DNA of 64,000 bases from Ferrovum myxofaciens (GTDB lineage Bacteria; Pseudomonadota; Gammaproteobacteria; Burkholderiales; Ferrovaceae), in contig NZ_JPOQ01000008.1 of the NCBI RefSeq assembly GCF_000735045.1, positions 1-64,000 on the forward strand, in the 5' to 3' direction. Below are positions 38,433 through 49,123 of this stretch, piece after piece. Within the stretch, counting starts at the first letter, position 1; each line of letters begins with the position of its first letter. A program made the translations under genes and the position numbers. The notes under the pieces were generated by a model. The model was given only the letters and a program-made list of their open reading frames with translations, was not told the DNA's origin and made no database searches.

Positions 38433-40535
38433 TCAATCTGCAACCACCGGGGGTTCCAGCAAGGCTTTGAGACTAAGACGCAAACGACCTTTTTCATCAG
38501 CCTCCAGAACCTTGACCTTGAGTTGCTGTCCCTCCTTGAGATAATCTCCCACAGCATTGACACGCTCATGGGCAATCTGGGAAATGTGCAGCAACCCGTC
38601 CCGGCCTGGAAGAACACTCACAATGGCGCCAAAATCAAGCAATTTCAGGACAATGCCTTCATAGATCTTGCCCACTTCCACCTCAGCCGTGATCTCTTCA
38701 ATCCGTTTTTTAGCCAAGGCTCCGGCTTCTGAAGTCAGGCATGCAATATTGACTGTGCCATCTTCCTGAATATCAATCGTGGTTCCGGTTTCTTCCGTCA
38801 AGGCACGAATCACGGCTCCACCCTTACCGATCACGTCCCGAATTTTTTCCGGATTGATTTTAAGAGTCAGGATGCGTGGCGCAAAACTGGACAATTCTTC
38901 ACGCACCATAGGCATTGCCTGCTTCATCAATCCCAGAATATGGATACGACCTTCGCGCGCTTGAGCCAGCGCCACCTGCATGATTTCCTTGGTGATGCCC
39001 GTGATCTTGATATCCATTTGCAGAGCGGTGACCCCCTGCTCTGTACCGGCTACCTTAAAATCCATATCGCCCAGATGATCTTCATCACCCAGGATATCTG
39101 TCAACACGGCAAAACGATTTCCTTCCTTGATCAAACCCATGGCTACGCCCGCCGTATGGGCCTTGACAGGAACGCCCGCATCCATCAACGCAAGGGAACC
39201 CCCGCAAACGGAAGCCATGGAACTGGACCCATTGGATTCAGTGATTTCAGAGACCACACGAAGCGTATAGGAGAACTCTTCCGGCGTGGGCAAGGTTGCC
39301 ACCAACGCTCTTTTTGCCAAACGTCCATGGCCGATTTCACGCCGTTTAGGACTACCGACCCGTCCTGTTTCCCCTGTGGAATAAGGAGGGAAATTGTAAT
39401 GAAGCATGAAACGATCCTTGTACTCCCCTTGGATCGCATCGATGATCTGCTCATCGCGCCCAGTGCCAAGAGTCGCAATCACCAAAGCCTGAGTTTCTCC
39501 TCGGGTAAACAGAACAGAACCATGGGTGCGGGGTAATACGCCCATGCGAATGGTAATGGGGCGAACCGTACGGGTGTCGCGCCCATCAATACGTGGGTCT
39601 CCATCCAGAATCTGGTGCCGCACGATACGTGCCTCCAGTTCACCAAAGAGGCTACGCACTTGATTTTGCTGGTCTGCATCGGCATCAGCGGAGAGCACCT
39701 GAGGCATGACTTCGCTTCGAATGGCTTCAATCCGCTCCGTACGCGCCTGTTTTGCGCGGATCCGGTAGGCTTCACGCAAGGGATTCAGGGCCAAGGCTTC
39801 AAGACGGGTGACCAAAGCTTCATCCCGTGTGGGAGGCATCCAGTCCCAGGGTTCCTTGCCTGCTTCATCGGACAGTTCATTGATGGCATCGATAATGACC
39901 TGCATTTGTTCATGCCCATAAACTACCGCGCCCAACATGACATCTTCAGGTAATTCACTGGCTTCGGACTCCACCATCAGGACCGCTTCTGCCGTCCCCG
40001 CCACCACCAGATCCATCTTTGACTGGGTCAACTCGGTTGCGGTGGGATTCAGCACAAACTGGCCCTCCACATAACCCACCCGGGCCGCTCCGATGGGGCC
40101 ACTGAAGGGAAGCCCCGCCAATGCCACCGCCGCAGAGGCTCCGATCAAGGCAGGAATATCCGGGTCAATTTCCGGATTGCAGGACATGACTGTTGCCACG
40201 ATCTGAACTTCGTTGTAGAACCCTTCCGGGAACAAAGGACGCAAAGGTCGGTCAATCAACCGGGAAGTGAGGGTTTCTTTTTCAGAAGGTCGCCCTTCGC
40301 GTTTGAAAAAGCCTCCGGGAATTCGCCCGCTGGCGTAGAACCGCTCCTGATAGTCCACGGTCAGGGGGAAGAAATCCTGGCCCACCTTGGCTTTCTTCAA
40401 AGCCACGCAGGTCACCAGAACCACGGTATCCTCCATGGATACCATCACGGCACCATCGGCCTGTCTGGCAATCTCTCCGGTTTCAAGAGTGACTTGATGG
40501 CGGCCCAGGGTAAATGTCTTGCGAATCGGATTCAC
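38433..40535 (-). CDS. pnp: Polyribonucleotide nucleotidyltransferase (PNPase)
   Basis: 700 aa. Two RNase-PH domains (about 1-215 and 300-540), KH domain ([16 protein letters not shown], about 560) and S1 domain ([16 protein letters not shown], about 620-690). Active-site motif D-M-D-F-K-V-A-G-T is intact. 3'-5' phosphorolytic RNA decay in the degradosome. Follows rpsO after a hairpin. Confidence 0.98.
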   Translation of the reverse strand: MNPIRKTFTLGRHQVTLETGEIARQADGAVMVSMEDTVVLVTCVALKKAKVGQDFFPLTVDYQERFYASGRIPGGFFKREGRPSEKETLTSRLIDRPLRPLFPEGFYNEVQIVATVMSCNPEIDPDIPALIGASAAVALAGLPFSGPIGAARVGYVEGQFVLNPTATELTQSKMDLVVAGTAEAVLMVESEASELPEDVMLGAVVYGHEQMQVIIDAINELSDEAGKEPWDWMPPTRDEALVTRLEALALNPLREAYRIRAKQARTERIEAIRSEVMPQVLSADADADQQNQVRSLFGELEARIVRHQILDGDPRIDGRDTRTVRPITIRMGVLPRTHGSVLFTRGETQALVIATLGTGRDEQIIDAIQGEYKDRFMLHYNFPPYSTGETGRVGSPKRREIGHGRLAKRALVATLPTPEEFSYTLRVVSEITESNGSSSMASVCGGSLALMDAGVPVKAHTAGVAMGLIKEGNRFAVLTDILGDEDHLGDMDFKVAGTEQGVTALQMDIKITGITKEIMQVALAQAREGRIHILGLMKQAMPMVREELSSFAPRILTLKINPEKIRDVIGKGGAVIRALTEETGTTIDIQEDGTVNIACLTSEAGALAKKRIEEITAEVEVGKIYEGIVLKLLDFGAIVSVLPGRDGLLHISQIAHERVNAVGDYLKEGQQLKVKVLEADEKGRLRLSLKALLEPPVVAD

Positions 40536-40580
40536 GCGTTCATCCTCACTATCAATAGATTGTTACGTTCAGTATTGTGA

Positions 40581-40619
40581 AACAAAAATGCGGTGCGCCT
40601 ATTACCTCGCACCGCATTT
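40581..40619 (-). terminator. rpsO-pnp intercistronic hairpin
   Basis: A 12-bp stem AAATGCGGTGCG/CGCACCGCATTT (40586-40597 and 40608-40619), T-run on the minus strand. As in E. coli it may act both as rpsO terminator and as a processing site in pnp autoregulation (the latter by analogy). Confidence 0.8.
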
Positions 40620-40644
40620 CGTACCAAAACCTCTTCACCGGATA

Positions 40645-40914
40645 TTACTTGCGCAAACCCAAACTGGCGATGAGTTGGCGATAGCCATCCATATTGGTGC
40701 GCTTGAAGTAATCCAGCAAACTGCGACGCTGACTGACCAACTTGAGCAAACCACGGCGGGAATGGTGATCCTTGACATGGGCCTTGAAGTGCTCAGTCAG
40801 ATGATTGATGCGATGAGTCAACAGTGCCACCTGGACTTCCGTCGAGCCGGTGTCTTGAGGGGTACGCTGAAAGTCCTTCATGATCTGCGCTTTATGAGCG
40901 GCGATTGCAGCCAT
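40645..40914 (-). CDS. rpsO: 30S ribosomal protein S15
   Basis: 89 aa from the ATG of [12 protein letters not shown], the standard S15 length; an 18-codon extension is rejected. Motifs [13 protein letters not shown] and [22 protein letters not shown] match fully. Binds the 16S three-way junction. Upstream of pnp. Confidence 0.98.
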   Translation of the reverse strand: MAAIAAHKAQIMKDFQRTPQDTGSTEVQVALLTHRINHLTEHFKAHVKDHHSRRGLLKLVSQRRSLLDYFKRTNMDGYRQLIASLGLRK

Positions 40915-41010
40915 GTCATTCTCCAAATACGGTAGGAATTCGTCCGAAAAACACAGGATTATACACAATTAAGTCAATACTGCCAACCAGGAGATATTTT
41001 TTTGACTCGA

Positions 41011-41310
41011 TCAATCATCTTCTCCCAATTCAGGGTTCCAGCCATTCTTGCGCGCCCGTTTCACCGAAGCCTCATAGATCCTTTGATGACGGTCACGCAG
41101 TTCGGGCGTCAAACGGCTGGGCAAGTGTCCATATTTCTCCCACTCCTCCGATACCTTGTCATAGAGTTGCTGGATTTGCCCACTCGTCCAACCCGTGCCA
41201 TCCTGATCTTCCGGCAGCAACCCAAACACCCAAGCATCCTTGATGATCTGAGCCAAATGGGTCATCCCCCCATTGAGATCGGAGTATACGCCTTTGTAAC
41301 GTTGTTCCAT
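41011..41310 (-). CDS. Unknown 99-aa protein linked to cbbO
   Basis: Starts 17 nt after the stop of cbbO, on the same strand, so it is the probable last gene of the cbb operon. Hydrophilic, predicted mostly helical, Trp-rich (D-A-W-V-F-G-L-L-P, E-E-W-E-K-Y-G), and ends acidic. No signal or membrane segment. It may be a RuBisCO activation or assembly accessory (inference from position only); no family recognised. Confidence 0.65.
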   Translation of the reverse strand: MEQRYKGVYSDLNGGMTHLAQIIKDAWVFGLLPEDQDGTGWTSGQIQQLYDKVSEEWEKYGHLPSRLTPELRDRHQRIYEASVKRARKNGWNPELGEDD

Positions 41311-41327
41311 AGTAATCCTTGTGAATT

Positions 41328-43652
41328 TCAGCGTGTCAACCCAGCATAAAGCAAAGGCAATTTCTCAGGCAATCGCGCCACCTGATCCACCACCAGGAAA
41401 TTCTTGGCACCAAAAATCCGTGAAACATACTGATCTGCCCGTGGGTCGAGGCTCAGGCAATAGGTCAGGATCCCCGCCCGTCCTGCCTCTTCCACGGCCT
41501 TTTTTGTGTCGTAACGAAGATACTGTGGGTCACGCACATCCACATCAGCCGGCTCTCCATCTGTCAGCACCAGTAACAACTTTTTAGCCGAACGTTGCCT
41601 CTTCAAATGCTGTACGGCATGACGAACAGCGGCTCCCATACGCGTGGACAACTGCCCCTTCATGCCCGCCAGCCGTTCTTTGGGAAGATCATCATAATCC
41701 TGATCAAAATCCTTGAAACGATAATAGGACACCCCATGCCGGCCATCGGAGCAAAATCCATGGATCGCAAAGGGATCTCCCACCTTGTGGATGGCATCGG
41801 CCAAGAGAACAGTGGCTTCACGGGTCAGGTCGAGAACCGAATAGTCCTGTCCCGCCACTTTGTCATTGGTAGACTCAGACAGATCCAGCAAAACCATGAC
41901 CGAAATGTCACGCACCTTGCGTACACTGCGCATCATGATGCGAGGTTCGGGCTGTATGCCCATACGCAAGTCAATGGTGCTGGCAATGGCCGCATTCAGG
42001 TCGATATCATCGCCTTCCTCCAATTTACGCAAGCGTGTCACTCCTTGGGGTTGCATCGCATCCAGAATGAACTTCATGCGTGCAATCAGGCGCTTGTTGC
42101 GAAAGGTAATGTCCTCGATGAGTGCCAGATCCCCTCGTTTGGGGTGGCGCTCCAGTACCGTCACCCAGGAGGGCCGCTCAAGTTGAATTTGATAATCCCA
42201 TTCCGCATAATGAAATGGATCTGAGACCGGTTCCTTGCCTTCCTGTTCATTGAAACTGACGCCCGTATCCTCATAGGGAAAAAGTTCCGTACCCAGTACC
42301 CAAATTTCCTGGGCATCATCTCCCGCCAGTTCGGTATCGATCTCATTGACCATTTCCATCAAATTGACCTTGCGCCGCACCTGACGAGGTTGATCGTAGC
42401 CTGCAGCCAGGGCTGCCTCGAAATCAAATCCTTCAAAAGCCCAAATGAAACGATTGTCATCCCGATAAAGAGGACGCTGCCCATCTGTACGTGGATTATA
42501 AGCAATATTTTTAGTGCGGAAGGTATGGGCCAGAGAAACCCCAATATCCCAGGAAAGTTGGTGATCGTTCAGGTTTTCTGCTTGGGCAAACAAGAGTCGT
42601 CCTTCCGCCACCCAAGGGTCGGGATCCTGATAGTTCGAATCCAGCAGGGCCCGACTCAGACGATTGAAATAATCACCAGCGCTTGCGCCCTGACCCGCGT
42701 GGGTATGGTGGCATTGAACCCACAATTGCGCCAACCCAGGGAAACGCCGAATGGCCAGGGTTTCCACGCGTGCGTCCTCAATGATCTCGATCAGGGCCAT
42801 TTGCAACGGGTTCAGATTTTCTGCCGAAATCGGAGCCGTGGTCGCTACCCAATGAGCGGCGCAATGGGCGGCCGCAGCCCGGTATAAACTGAGGCCGGAA
42901 ATGCCCTCATGGTCATCATAGGCATCGGGCACATGAAAGAAATAACTCTCGATGTAAGGTTTATATCCTTCCCTTCGTTCAAAGTCTCCGGAGGTGGGAC
43001 GCATGAAGAAATCACGCCCCCACAGAGCGCGCAGATACATATTGATCCGGCGCTGAATATCGATGAAGAGTGTCCCTTTGCGCTCCTTTTGCAACATGGC
43101 CAGTGATTCTTTGGAAACCAATCCAAAATACTCGATCTGCGCTTCATAGTTGGTGCGATGAGCATGGGCTCCCCAAGTAGCCCAGCGGCGTAACCCACCC
43201 AAAGTCAACTGGTTCAGCAAGACTTCCAGATTGTCGAGCATGGGTCGAACCCCGCGGGGAGCCTGACCCAGGAGATGGTTAAGAAACTGGAGATACGCCT
43301 GAAACAGGTCGGCATCCCCCAGTCGGTTGGCCGCCACGGGAGCCGTCCCCAACAAGCGTTCGATCACCGTTCCAGAAGTCCGGGATGAAAATCCCAGCGC
43401 AATCTGTACGAGATCTGTCAGGCATTCCTCACCCACCGCCCGAGCCACCTGGGGGGCCACTTCAATCCAGCTCAGGACCAGTTCATTGCCACGCCCCAGA
43501 TGTTGCAAGGCCGCTGTTCCCTTGAGGTAATTGTCCAGGCCGCGGGCCGAAAGTGCCCGTGTAGCCTCATGCCACTCGTCGCGCAACCTTTGCTGGCAGG
43601 CTGGAGACAAATCAGCCAGTAACTCCTGATAATCTTCGAGATGGATCGCCAT
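41328..43652 (-). CDS. cbbO: RuBisCO activase subunit CbbO (VWA protein)
   Basis: 774 aa. N-terminal helical region, then a C-terminal von Willebrand factor A domain (about 570-770) with the MIDAS motif V-M-V-L-L-D-L-S-E-S-T-N and a second V-L-T-D-G-E-P-A-D. Known role: adaptor of CbbQ that recognises the RuBisCO large subunit and, with CbbQ, removes inhibitory sugar phosphates. Lies 14 nt after cbbQ and belongs to the cbb operon. Confidence 0.95.
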   Translation of the reverse strand: MAIHLEDYQELLADLSPACQQRLRDEWHEATRALSARGLDNYLKGTAALQHLGRGNELVLSWIEVAPQVARAVGEECLTDLVQIALGFSSRTSGTVIERLLGTAPVAANRLGDADLFQAYLQFLNHLLGQAPRGVRPMLDNLEVLLNQLTLGGLRRWATWGAHAHRTNYEAQIEYFGLVSKESLAMLQKERKGTLFIDIQRRINMYLRALWGRDFFMRPTSGDFERREGYKPYIESYFFHVPDAYDDHEGISGLSLYRAAAAHCAAHWVATTAPISAENLNPLQMALIEIIEDARVETLAIRRFPGLAQLWVQCHHTHAGQGASAGDYFNRLSRALLDSNYQDPDPWVAEGRLLFAQAENLNDHQLSWDIGVSLAHTFRTKNIAYNPRTDGQRPLYRDDNRFIWAFEGFDFEAALAAGYDQPRQVRRKVNLMEMVNEIDTELAGDDAQEIWVLGTELFPYEDTGVSFNEQEGKEPVSDPFHYAEWDYQIQLERPSWVTVLERHPKRGDLALIEDITFRNKRLIARMKFILDAMQPQGVTRLRKLEEGDDIDLNAAIASTIDLRMGIQPEPRIMMRSVRKVRDISVMVLLDLSESTNDKVAGQDYSVLDLTREATVLLADAIHKVGDPFAIHGFCSDGRHGVSYYRFKDFDQDYDDLPKERLAGMKGQLSTRMGAAVRHAVQHLKRQRSAKKLLLVLTDGEPADVDVRDPQYLRYDTKKAVEEAGRAGILTYCLSLDPRADQYVSRIFGAKNFLVVDQVARLPEKLPLLYAGLTR

Positions 43653-43666
43653 GGTCCGCCCACTCC

Positions 43667-44470
43667 TTAAAAGAAGGTCATAACCGCCGCATCGAGGGCA
43701 TCGCGCATGTCTGGATCATCCGTAATGGGACGGACCAGCGCCACACGGCAGGCATTTTTGGCATCCACCCCAGCGACAATCAAACTTCCGGCATAGATCA
43801 GCATCCGGGTGGAAATTCCTTCATCCAGTCCGTGTCCTTTCAGATTACGAGCCCGTTCTGCAATGGAAACCAATTTGCTGGCTACCTCCACAGTCACCCG
43901 AGTTTCATGGGCAATGATCTCCGTTTCAACCTCGTGAGCGGGATAATTGAAGTCCAACGCGCCAAAACGCTGTTTGGTCGACTGCTTGAGATCTTTCATC
44001 AAACTTTGATAACCGGGATTATAAGAAATCACCAACTGGAAGTCGGAATGGGCCTTGATCAATTCGCCCTTCTTTTCCAAGGGGAGTACACGCCGGTTGT
44101 CCGTCAGTGGGTGAATCACCACCGTGGTATCCTGACGCGCCTCCACCACTTCATCCAGATAACAGAGGGCGCCATACCGGGCGGCAATGGCAAGCGGTCC
44201 GTCCTGCCAGCGCGTCCCCTGGGCATCCAGAAGGAATCGCCCCACCAGATCCGAGGCCGTCATGTCTTCGTTGCAAGCCACGGTAATCAGAGGCTTCCCC
44301 AACGTATAAGCCATGTACTCGACGAAACGGGTTTTACCACAACCCGTCGGCCCTTTGAGCATCATGGGCATGCGCACACTATAGGCAGCCTGAAACAGTT
44401 CCACTTCATCCGCCACCGGACGATAATAGGGAGCCGTGGAAATTCGATACTGCGAAATGATATCACTCAT
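43667..44470 (-). CDS. cbbQ: RuBisCO activase MoxR-type ATPase CbbQ
   Basis: 267 aa from the ATG of [12 protein letters not shown], with AAGGAA upstream. AAA+ MoxR/NorQ family: Walker [20 protein letters not shown] Walker B, sensor region V-I-S-Y-N-P-G-Y-Q and C-terminal CbbQ_C domain. Forms hexamers that act with CbbO on form I RuBisCO. Separated from cbbS by a terminator hairpin, implying lower expression than the enzyme. Confidence 0.96.
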   Translation of the reverse strand: MSDIISQYRISTAPYYRPVADEVELFQAAYSVRMPMMLKGPTGCGKTRFVEYMAYTLGKPLITVACNEDMTASDLVGRFLLDAQGTRWQDGPLAIAARYGALCYLDEVVEARQDTTVVIHPLTDNRRVLPLEKKGELIKAHSDFQLVISYNPGYQSLMKDLKQSTKQRFGALDFNYPAHEVETEIIAHETRVTVEVASKLVSIAERARNLKGHGLDEGISTRMLIYAGSLIVAGVDAKNACRVALVRPITDDPDMRDALDAAVMTFF

Positions 44471-44537
44471 GGAATGATTCCTTATCTGATCCTTGATCAT
44501 GCCTCTTCCCTAACCAGACAGAAAGAGGTCCGCCAAC

Positions 44538-44575
44538 AAAAAGCCCCCGGCCCTCGATGTCGAGGTCACGGGGGC
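44538..44575 (-). terminator. Attenuating terminator between cbbS and cbbQ
   Basis: Stem GCCCCCG (44569-44575 complement) pairing across an inner CCTCGA/TCGAGG helix, T-run on the minus strand. Likely sets a high cbbLS to cbbQO ratio. Confidence 0.8.
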
Positions 44576-44595
44576 GGATGCGAGGACTTCCCCCG

Positions 44596-44952
44596 TTACA
44601 CGGTCTTGCCGCGGAAAATCACCATGGAGGCACCTTGAGACTGACTGAAATTGTCATAGCCAATCAAGCGCACATGATTGTCAGGGTTGGCCTTATGGCA
44701 GGCTTCGGCTTCGGCCAATACTTTTTCCACATCGGTTTCGCCAAACATCGGCAATTTCCACATGTACCAGTAAGAATCCATCAAGTACTCGGGCTCGATA
44801 TGTTCGATGGCCGGGTTCCATCCCTTCTTGACCAGATACTCCACCTGCTTGCGGATTTCGTCCGCACCCATGGCCGGCAAGTAGGAAAAGGTTTCAAACT
44901 TACGGCTGGCAGGGTCGCTCAAGCGCGACTTGTAATCCATTACTTCACTCAT
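44596..44952 (-). CDS. cbbS: RuBisCO small subunit (form IA)
   Basis: 118 aa from the ATG of [11 protein letters not shown] with GAGGAAAG upstream; a TTG start five codons earlier is rejected. Motifs [18 protein letters not shown] and N-H-V-R-L-I-G-Y-D match small subunits. It caps the L8S8 enzyme. About 65 nt after cbbL. Confidence 0.98.
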   Translation of the reverse strand: MSEVMDYKSRLSDPASRKFETFSYLPAMGADEIRKQVEYLVKKGWNPAIEHIEPEYLMDSYWYMWKLPMFGETDVEKVLAEAEACHKANPDNHVRLIGYDNFSQSQGASMVIFRGKTV

Positions 44953-45017
44953 GACTTCTTTCCTCAAATTAGTTTGCAGGGTCGTGTGGCCCTAGAGCCG
45001 CACGACATCAGGCACCA

Positions 45018-46439
45018 TTACTTGTGGGCCACGTCCAGTTTGTCCACGGTATCGAACTCAAACTTGATTTCTTTCCAGGTTTCCATGGCAATCTTCAGTT
45101 CGGGACTGTGCTCGGCGGCCTTGGTCAATACAGCCTTGCCTTCCTTCTCGATGGCGATGCCCTGATTGCGGGCTTCCACACAGGCTTCCAGTGCCACGCG
45201 ATTGGCTGCGGCACCCGCTGCATTACCCCAGGGATGACCCAAGGTTCCTCCACCAAATTGCAGAACGGAATCATCCCCGAAAATGGTCACGAGAGCCGGC
45301 ATGTGCCAGACGTGAATCCCACCAGAGGCTACTGGCAGCACACCAGGCATGGAACCCCAGTCCTGATCGAAGAAGATCCCGCGCTTGCGGTCTTCCTTGA
45401 TATAACTGTCACGCATGATATCAATCCAGCCCAAGGTGGCTTCACGGTCGCCTTCCAACTTGCCCACCACGGTACCCGAGTGGAGATGGTCACCGCCGGA
45501 CAGACGCAGCACCTTGGTCAATACACGGAAGTGAATTCCATGATGGGGATTACGGTCGAGCACCGCGTGCATGGCACGGTGAATGTGCAACAGCACTCCA
45601 TTATCCCGACACCAGTTGGCCAGTCCAGTATTAGCCGTCAACCCGCCGGTCAGATAATCGTGCATGATGATAGGCGCGCCGATGTCCCGGGCATACTCCG
45701 CACGTTTGTACATTTCTTCCGGAGTGGGCGCCGTCACGTTCAGATAGTGCCCCTTGCGCTCGCCGGTTTCACGCTCCGCCTTTTCAATGGCTTCCATGAC
45801 GAAGTCGAAACGTTGCTTCCAGCGCATGAAAGGCTGGGAGTTGACATTTTCGTCATCCTTGGTGAAGTCCAAACCACCACGCAGGCATTCATAAACCGCA
45901 CGGCCGTAGTTCTTGGCGGACAGACCCAATTTGGGCTTGATGGTACAACCCAGCATGGGACGACCATATTTATTCATCACATCCCGTTCAACCTGAATCC
46001 CATGGGGAGGGCCGCCACAGGTCATGACATAAGCAATGGGGAACCGCACATCTTCCAATCGAAGAGCACGCAACGCCTTGAATCCAAAAACATTACCAAC
46101 CAACGATGTCAACACGTTGACCACCGACCCTTCTTCAAAAAGGTCAATGGGGTATGCCACAAATGCGTAATAACAGGTATCGTCGCCAGGAACATCTTCA
46201 ATTTTATAGGCACGCCCCTTGTAGTGATCCAGATCAGTCAAGAGGTCGGTCCACACCGTGGTCCAGGTTCCAGTGGATGACTCGGCGGCCACGGCAGCGG
46301 CCACTTCCTCGCGATCCACTCCAGGCTGCGGGGTGATTTTAAAACACGCCAATAAATCCGTGTCTTTAGGGGTGTATTCAGGGGTCCAATAGGTCTGGCG
46401 ATATTCCTTCACACCAGCATTGTATTTCTTCACTGACAT
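45018..46439 (-). CDS. cbbL: RuBisCO large subunit (form IA)
   Basis: 473 aa, usual length. Catalytic Lys in T-I-K-P-K-L-G-L-S, carbamylated Lys with metal ligands in [17 protein letters not shown], loop 6 G-T-V-V-G-K-L-E-G and the C-terminal G-G-G-T-L-G-H-P segment are intact. It fixes CO2 on RuBP in the Calvin cycle. First gene of cbbLSQO. The accompanying CbbQO activase indicates form IA of a non-carboxysomal cluster. The promoter is within the 127-bp AT-rich gap upstream; no adjacent cbbR is present. Confidence 0.99.
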   Translation of the reverse strand: MSVKKYNAGVKEYRQTYWTPEYTPKDTDLLACFKITPQPGVDREEVAAAVAAESSTGTWTTVWTDLLTDLDHYKGRAYKIEDVPGDDTCYYAFVAYPIDLFEEGSVVNVLTSLVGNVFGFKALRALRLEDVRFPIAYVMTCGGPPHGIQVERDVMNKYGRPMLGCTIKPKLGLSAKNYGRAVYECLRGGLDFTKDDENVNSQPFMRWKQRFDFVMEAIEKAERETGERKGHYLNVTAPTPEEMYKRAEYARDIGAPIIMHDYLTGGLTANTGLANWCRDNGVLLHIHRAMHAVLDRNPHHGIHFRVLTKVLRLSGGDHLHSGTVVGKLEGDREATLGWIDIMRDSYIKEDRKRGIFFDQDWGSMPGVLPVASGGIHVWHMPALVTIFGDDSVLQFGGGTLGHPWGNAAGAAANRVALEACVEARNQGIAIEKEGKAVLTKAAEHSPELKIAMETWKEIKFEFDTVDKLDVAHK

Positions 46440-46566
46440 GGTTTTCCTCCATCAGGTTAACTACTACTCAGGGGTCTTGCTACAAACATCTTATAGGAAA
46501 TCAAGTATAAAAAAATTAAATAATTCTAATCACCACAATCACCAAACCTTATCGACCCTTTTGCAA

Positions 46567-48450
46567 TTACCCTTTACCTGGACGATTGCGTTTCAATCGC
46601 ATCAAATGTTCATCCGCTTGCTTTAATAATTCAGACGGGGATTTCATGGTATTTCGATCGCTTTCGGCAAACCCGATAGAACATGATAAAGGACCTGTTT
46701 CCAGGGTCAACTGACGGGCAACTTCGATCAGACGCTTGCGCAGATATTCCAGATTGGAGACTTGTGCCAAAGGACACACCACCAAAAACTCATCCCCCCC
46801 CAAACGAACCGCCAAATCTTCCTGGCGAACATTTTCCTTGAGGACGGTAGCAAAAGCCCGAAGGGCGGCATCACCCGCATCGTGCCCGAATTTGTCATTG
46901 ATTCGCTTGAAATCATCGAGATCGATGATCAAGACACCCAAAGGGAGGTTTCGGCGTTCCACCTGGAACCAGTGACGTTTCAAAAAAGCCTCTGCCATAC
47001 GCCGGTTGGCCAACCCGGTGAGCGGGTCGGTCAAAGTCTGCAAATGCAATTTACGCGTCGTCAATACCAATTCGGACAACAATTTGCGGTGCGTAGACCG
47101 TTCCGCCTCGAGGTTTCGCGCCACCACCAACTTGCCCTCCAAACGCGCTAACTGAGCTCCCAGCAGAGGGGCTGACACCGTGCAAGGCAGTACGATGTCC
47201 GCGCCGATTTCCAAAAGTTCCTGGGCAAAGGGGGCATTCAATTCGGGAACCAGCACCACAATTGCCCGTTGCTCTTCCCCAGTCCAGGATTCAAACAATC
47301 TTTTTTCTTGTTCACCCAAGATGTGGGGTTCATCCTGCCAAATAATCAGGAACCCCACCGATTCGTTGGTCATCTGGGTCGTCACAGCCCCCCAGGAATC
47401 CACGTTCAAAACGCCATAACCTCGCCCGGCAAAGGTCGATTCCCATGACTGGCGTATGGCCAAAGGGATTCCCACGAGCAAAAGCCGTGTGGTAACTGAC
47501 TCCGCCTCTCCACTATTCGGGGCAATATCTTTATTGGAACTATCGTGTCCTGGTGTGTGAGAACCCCATTCCTGCCAATGCCCAATGATGTCCTCAACCA
47601 TTCCGGGCAACTCTTCTGTCGACACGCTTTGACCCAAAAGGGCCAAGCCATGTTCCAAATAACCGTTGATCTTCTCGGTGTGCCGGGAGATCAACGCAGG
47701 AGCGGCCTCCCAGGCAAAATTGAGAATTTGTGCCATGACGTGACTACGGTCATTGCCCACCCGCAGTTCAGGTTCTGCTTCGGAAATTCGAATGGCCTCC
47801 GTCAGCGGATCAGGAAACCCCCATTCCTGCAACAACGCCAGAGTGATCGCCTGATGATCGATACCCAGTTGTTCCCGCTCCGCATCCAGCAGTTCGTGGG
47901 TATTCTTATTCAAACGAAGCAGAACCGAGTATGGCTCGGGGTAGAAACGCAATAGGGCCAATTGCCCGATCCGTGCCAGCAGGGCACAGGTAAAAAGGTC
48001 CGCCGCACTGACCGGGATTTCAGGTCGGTCACACATCCATTCTGCCAGCACAGCCGCCGCCAGGGAATGACGGCACAGCGCCAGATAGGCGCTGGCATCC
48101 GGCGCACTCGAGGCGACTGCGTCATCGATCACCGACAGGCCCACAGCCAGTCCCGCCACTGTTTTGAGTCCGATGCGCATCAACCCCTCTTCAACGGAAG
48201 CCACCGGACGACCGGGGGTCCCGCCTGGACGATTGGCCATGCGGATCAGACGTACGGTCAGTGCCACATCCCTTTTGATCACTTCGGCCACTTTGTGTAA
48301 ATCCACGTCCTCCGACTGGATCAATGCATAGAGGCGCAAGGCGGTGGAGGAAGGAGAAGGCAGGTGACCCAATGCGCGAATCTGAAGCAACAGGGAATCT
48401 TCGGCAAGGGTATCTGGAACCACCGATTCATCATTCATATGCTGAGGCAT
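46567..48450 (-). CDS. HDOD - degenerate receiver - GGDEF regulator
   Basis: About 627 aa (start M-P-Q-H-M chosen; GTG four codons earlier or ATG four later also possible). HDOD domain (about 20-220: LPSPSSTALRLYALI...VALTVRLIRMANRP), a receiver-like middle (about 320-430) whose strand VGFLIIWQDEP lacks a clear phospho-acceptor pattern, and a GGDEF cyclase (about 470-627) with R-L-G-G-D-E-F and an RxxD inhibitory site (R-Q-E-D) five residues upstream. Cytoplasmic c-di-GMP synthesis is expected. It lies 127 bp upstream of cbbL on the same strand. Confidence 0.9.
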   Translation of the reverse strand: MPQHMNDESVVPDTLAEDSLLLQIRALGHLPSPSSTALRLYALIQSEDVDLHKVAEVIKRDVALTVRLIRMANRPGGTPGRPVASVEEGLMRIGLKTVAGLAVGLSVIDDAVASSAPDASAYLALCRHSLAAAVLAEWMCDRPEIPVSAADLFTCALLARIGQLALLRFYPEPYSVLLRLNKNTHELLDAEREQLGIDHQAITLALLQEWGFPDPLTEAIRISEAEPELRVGNDRSHVMAQILNFAWEAAPALISRHTEKINGYLEHGLALLGQSVSTEELPGMVEDIIGHWQEWGSHTPGHDSSNKDIAPNSGEAESVTTRLLLVGIPLAIRQSWESTFAGRGYGVLNVDSWGAVTTQMTNESVGFLIIWQDEPHILGEQEKRLFESWTGEEQRAIVVLVPELNAPFAQELLEIGADIVLPCTVSAPLLGAQLARLEGKLVVARNLEAERSTHRKLLSELVLTTRKLHLQTLTDPLTGLANRRMAEAFLKRHWFQVERRNLPLGVLIIDLDDFKRINDKFGHDAGDAALRAFATVLKENVRQEDLAVRLGGDEFLVVCPLAQVSNLEYLRKRLIEVARQLTLETGPLSCSIGFAESDRNTMKSPSELLKQADEHLMRLKRNRPGKG

Positions 48451-48651
48451 CCTGTAACCCACATTTTAAGGCGGAACGGGGAAGAAATTGACTGCGTCAT
48501 TATGACCGCAAGTGAGAAAAGTTGCATATCTTCTTTGTCTCGTTGCACGATTGCCCATGGATTGCAGTAGAATCGCCTCATGGGAGGGCAGGTCAGGTCA
48601 TCACCCCCTCCCGCCGAAACCTCTAATAACGATCTGTTCTGGAGAACTCCT

Positions 48652-49119
48652 ATGTCCGCACCTATCCTACGCCCGGCGCTGGTCGGTCTGGCCTTGCTGA
48701 TGGCAGCCCCGCTCATGGCTCAAGCCAACGACTCTTATCCCGACGAACTCAAACTGGAGCACCCTGCCCAACGGGAGATCGCCAATAAACCCGGCCTGGA
48801 ACTGGAAGCCATGCAAGCCGCCTGTCCGGTAAGCATGCTGAATGCCTCACCGGGTAATGCCGCCAAAAATATCCATGAGCGCATCCTGCGCACAATGGAC
48901 GGCGTCATTATCGAAACTGATGCCGATCTCACAGGAGTCCCGTTTGGTACAGGGACGACCACGATCCCTGCCACCTACCGTTGCGAGTATCGCGATGGTC
49001 AACTGGTTCTGGGAATCTGGTCCAAAGGACTGATCGGCAAGTGGACCCTGTTCCAGAGTCCACGTCTGACCCAGAGCGAACTGGGTACTCCATGGCCAGA
49101 CTACCTAAAATCCAACTGA
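48652..49119 (+). CDS. Exported protein of unknown function
   Basis: 155 aa from the ATG of MSAPILRPALVG with GGAGAACTCCT upstream. A signal peptide (about 1-25, ends A-Q-A). The mature part begins with an acidic, Tyr/Pro-containing stretch and has two Cys (ACPVS and YRCEY) that may form a disulfide. A central region predicted as beta-strands (GVIIETDADLTGVPFGTGTTTIPATY). Not recognised; periplasmic or outer-membrane location inferred. Confidence 0.7.
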   Translation: MSAPILRPALVGLALLMAAPLMAQANDSYPDELKLEHPAQREIANKPGLELEAMQAACPVSMLNASPGNAAKNIHERILRTMDGVIIETDADLTGVPFGTGTTTIPATYRCEYRDGQLVLGIWSKGLIGKWTLFQSPRLTQSELGTPWPDYLKSN

Positions 49120-49123
49120 TTCT

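Noticed and set aside
45024-46280. 418-codon plus-strand open frame opposite cbbL
   Set aside because: Antisense shadow of a highly conserved gene with strong codon bias; no ribosome site and no family character.
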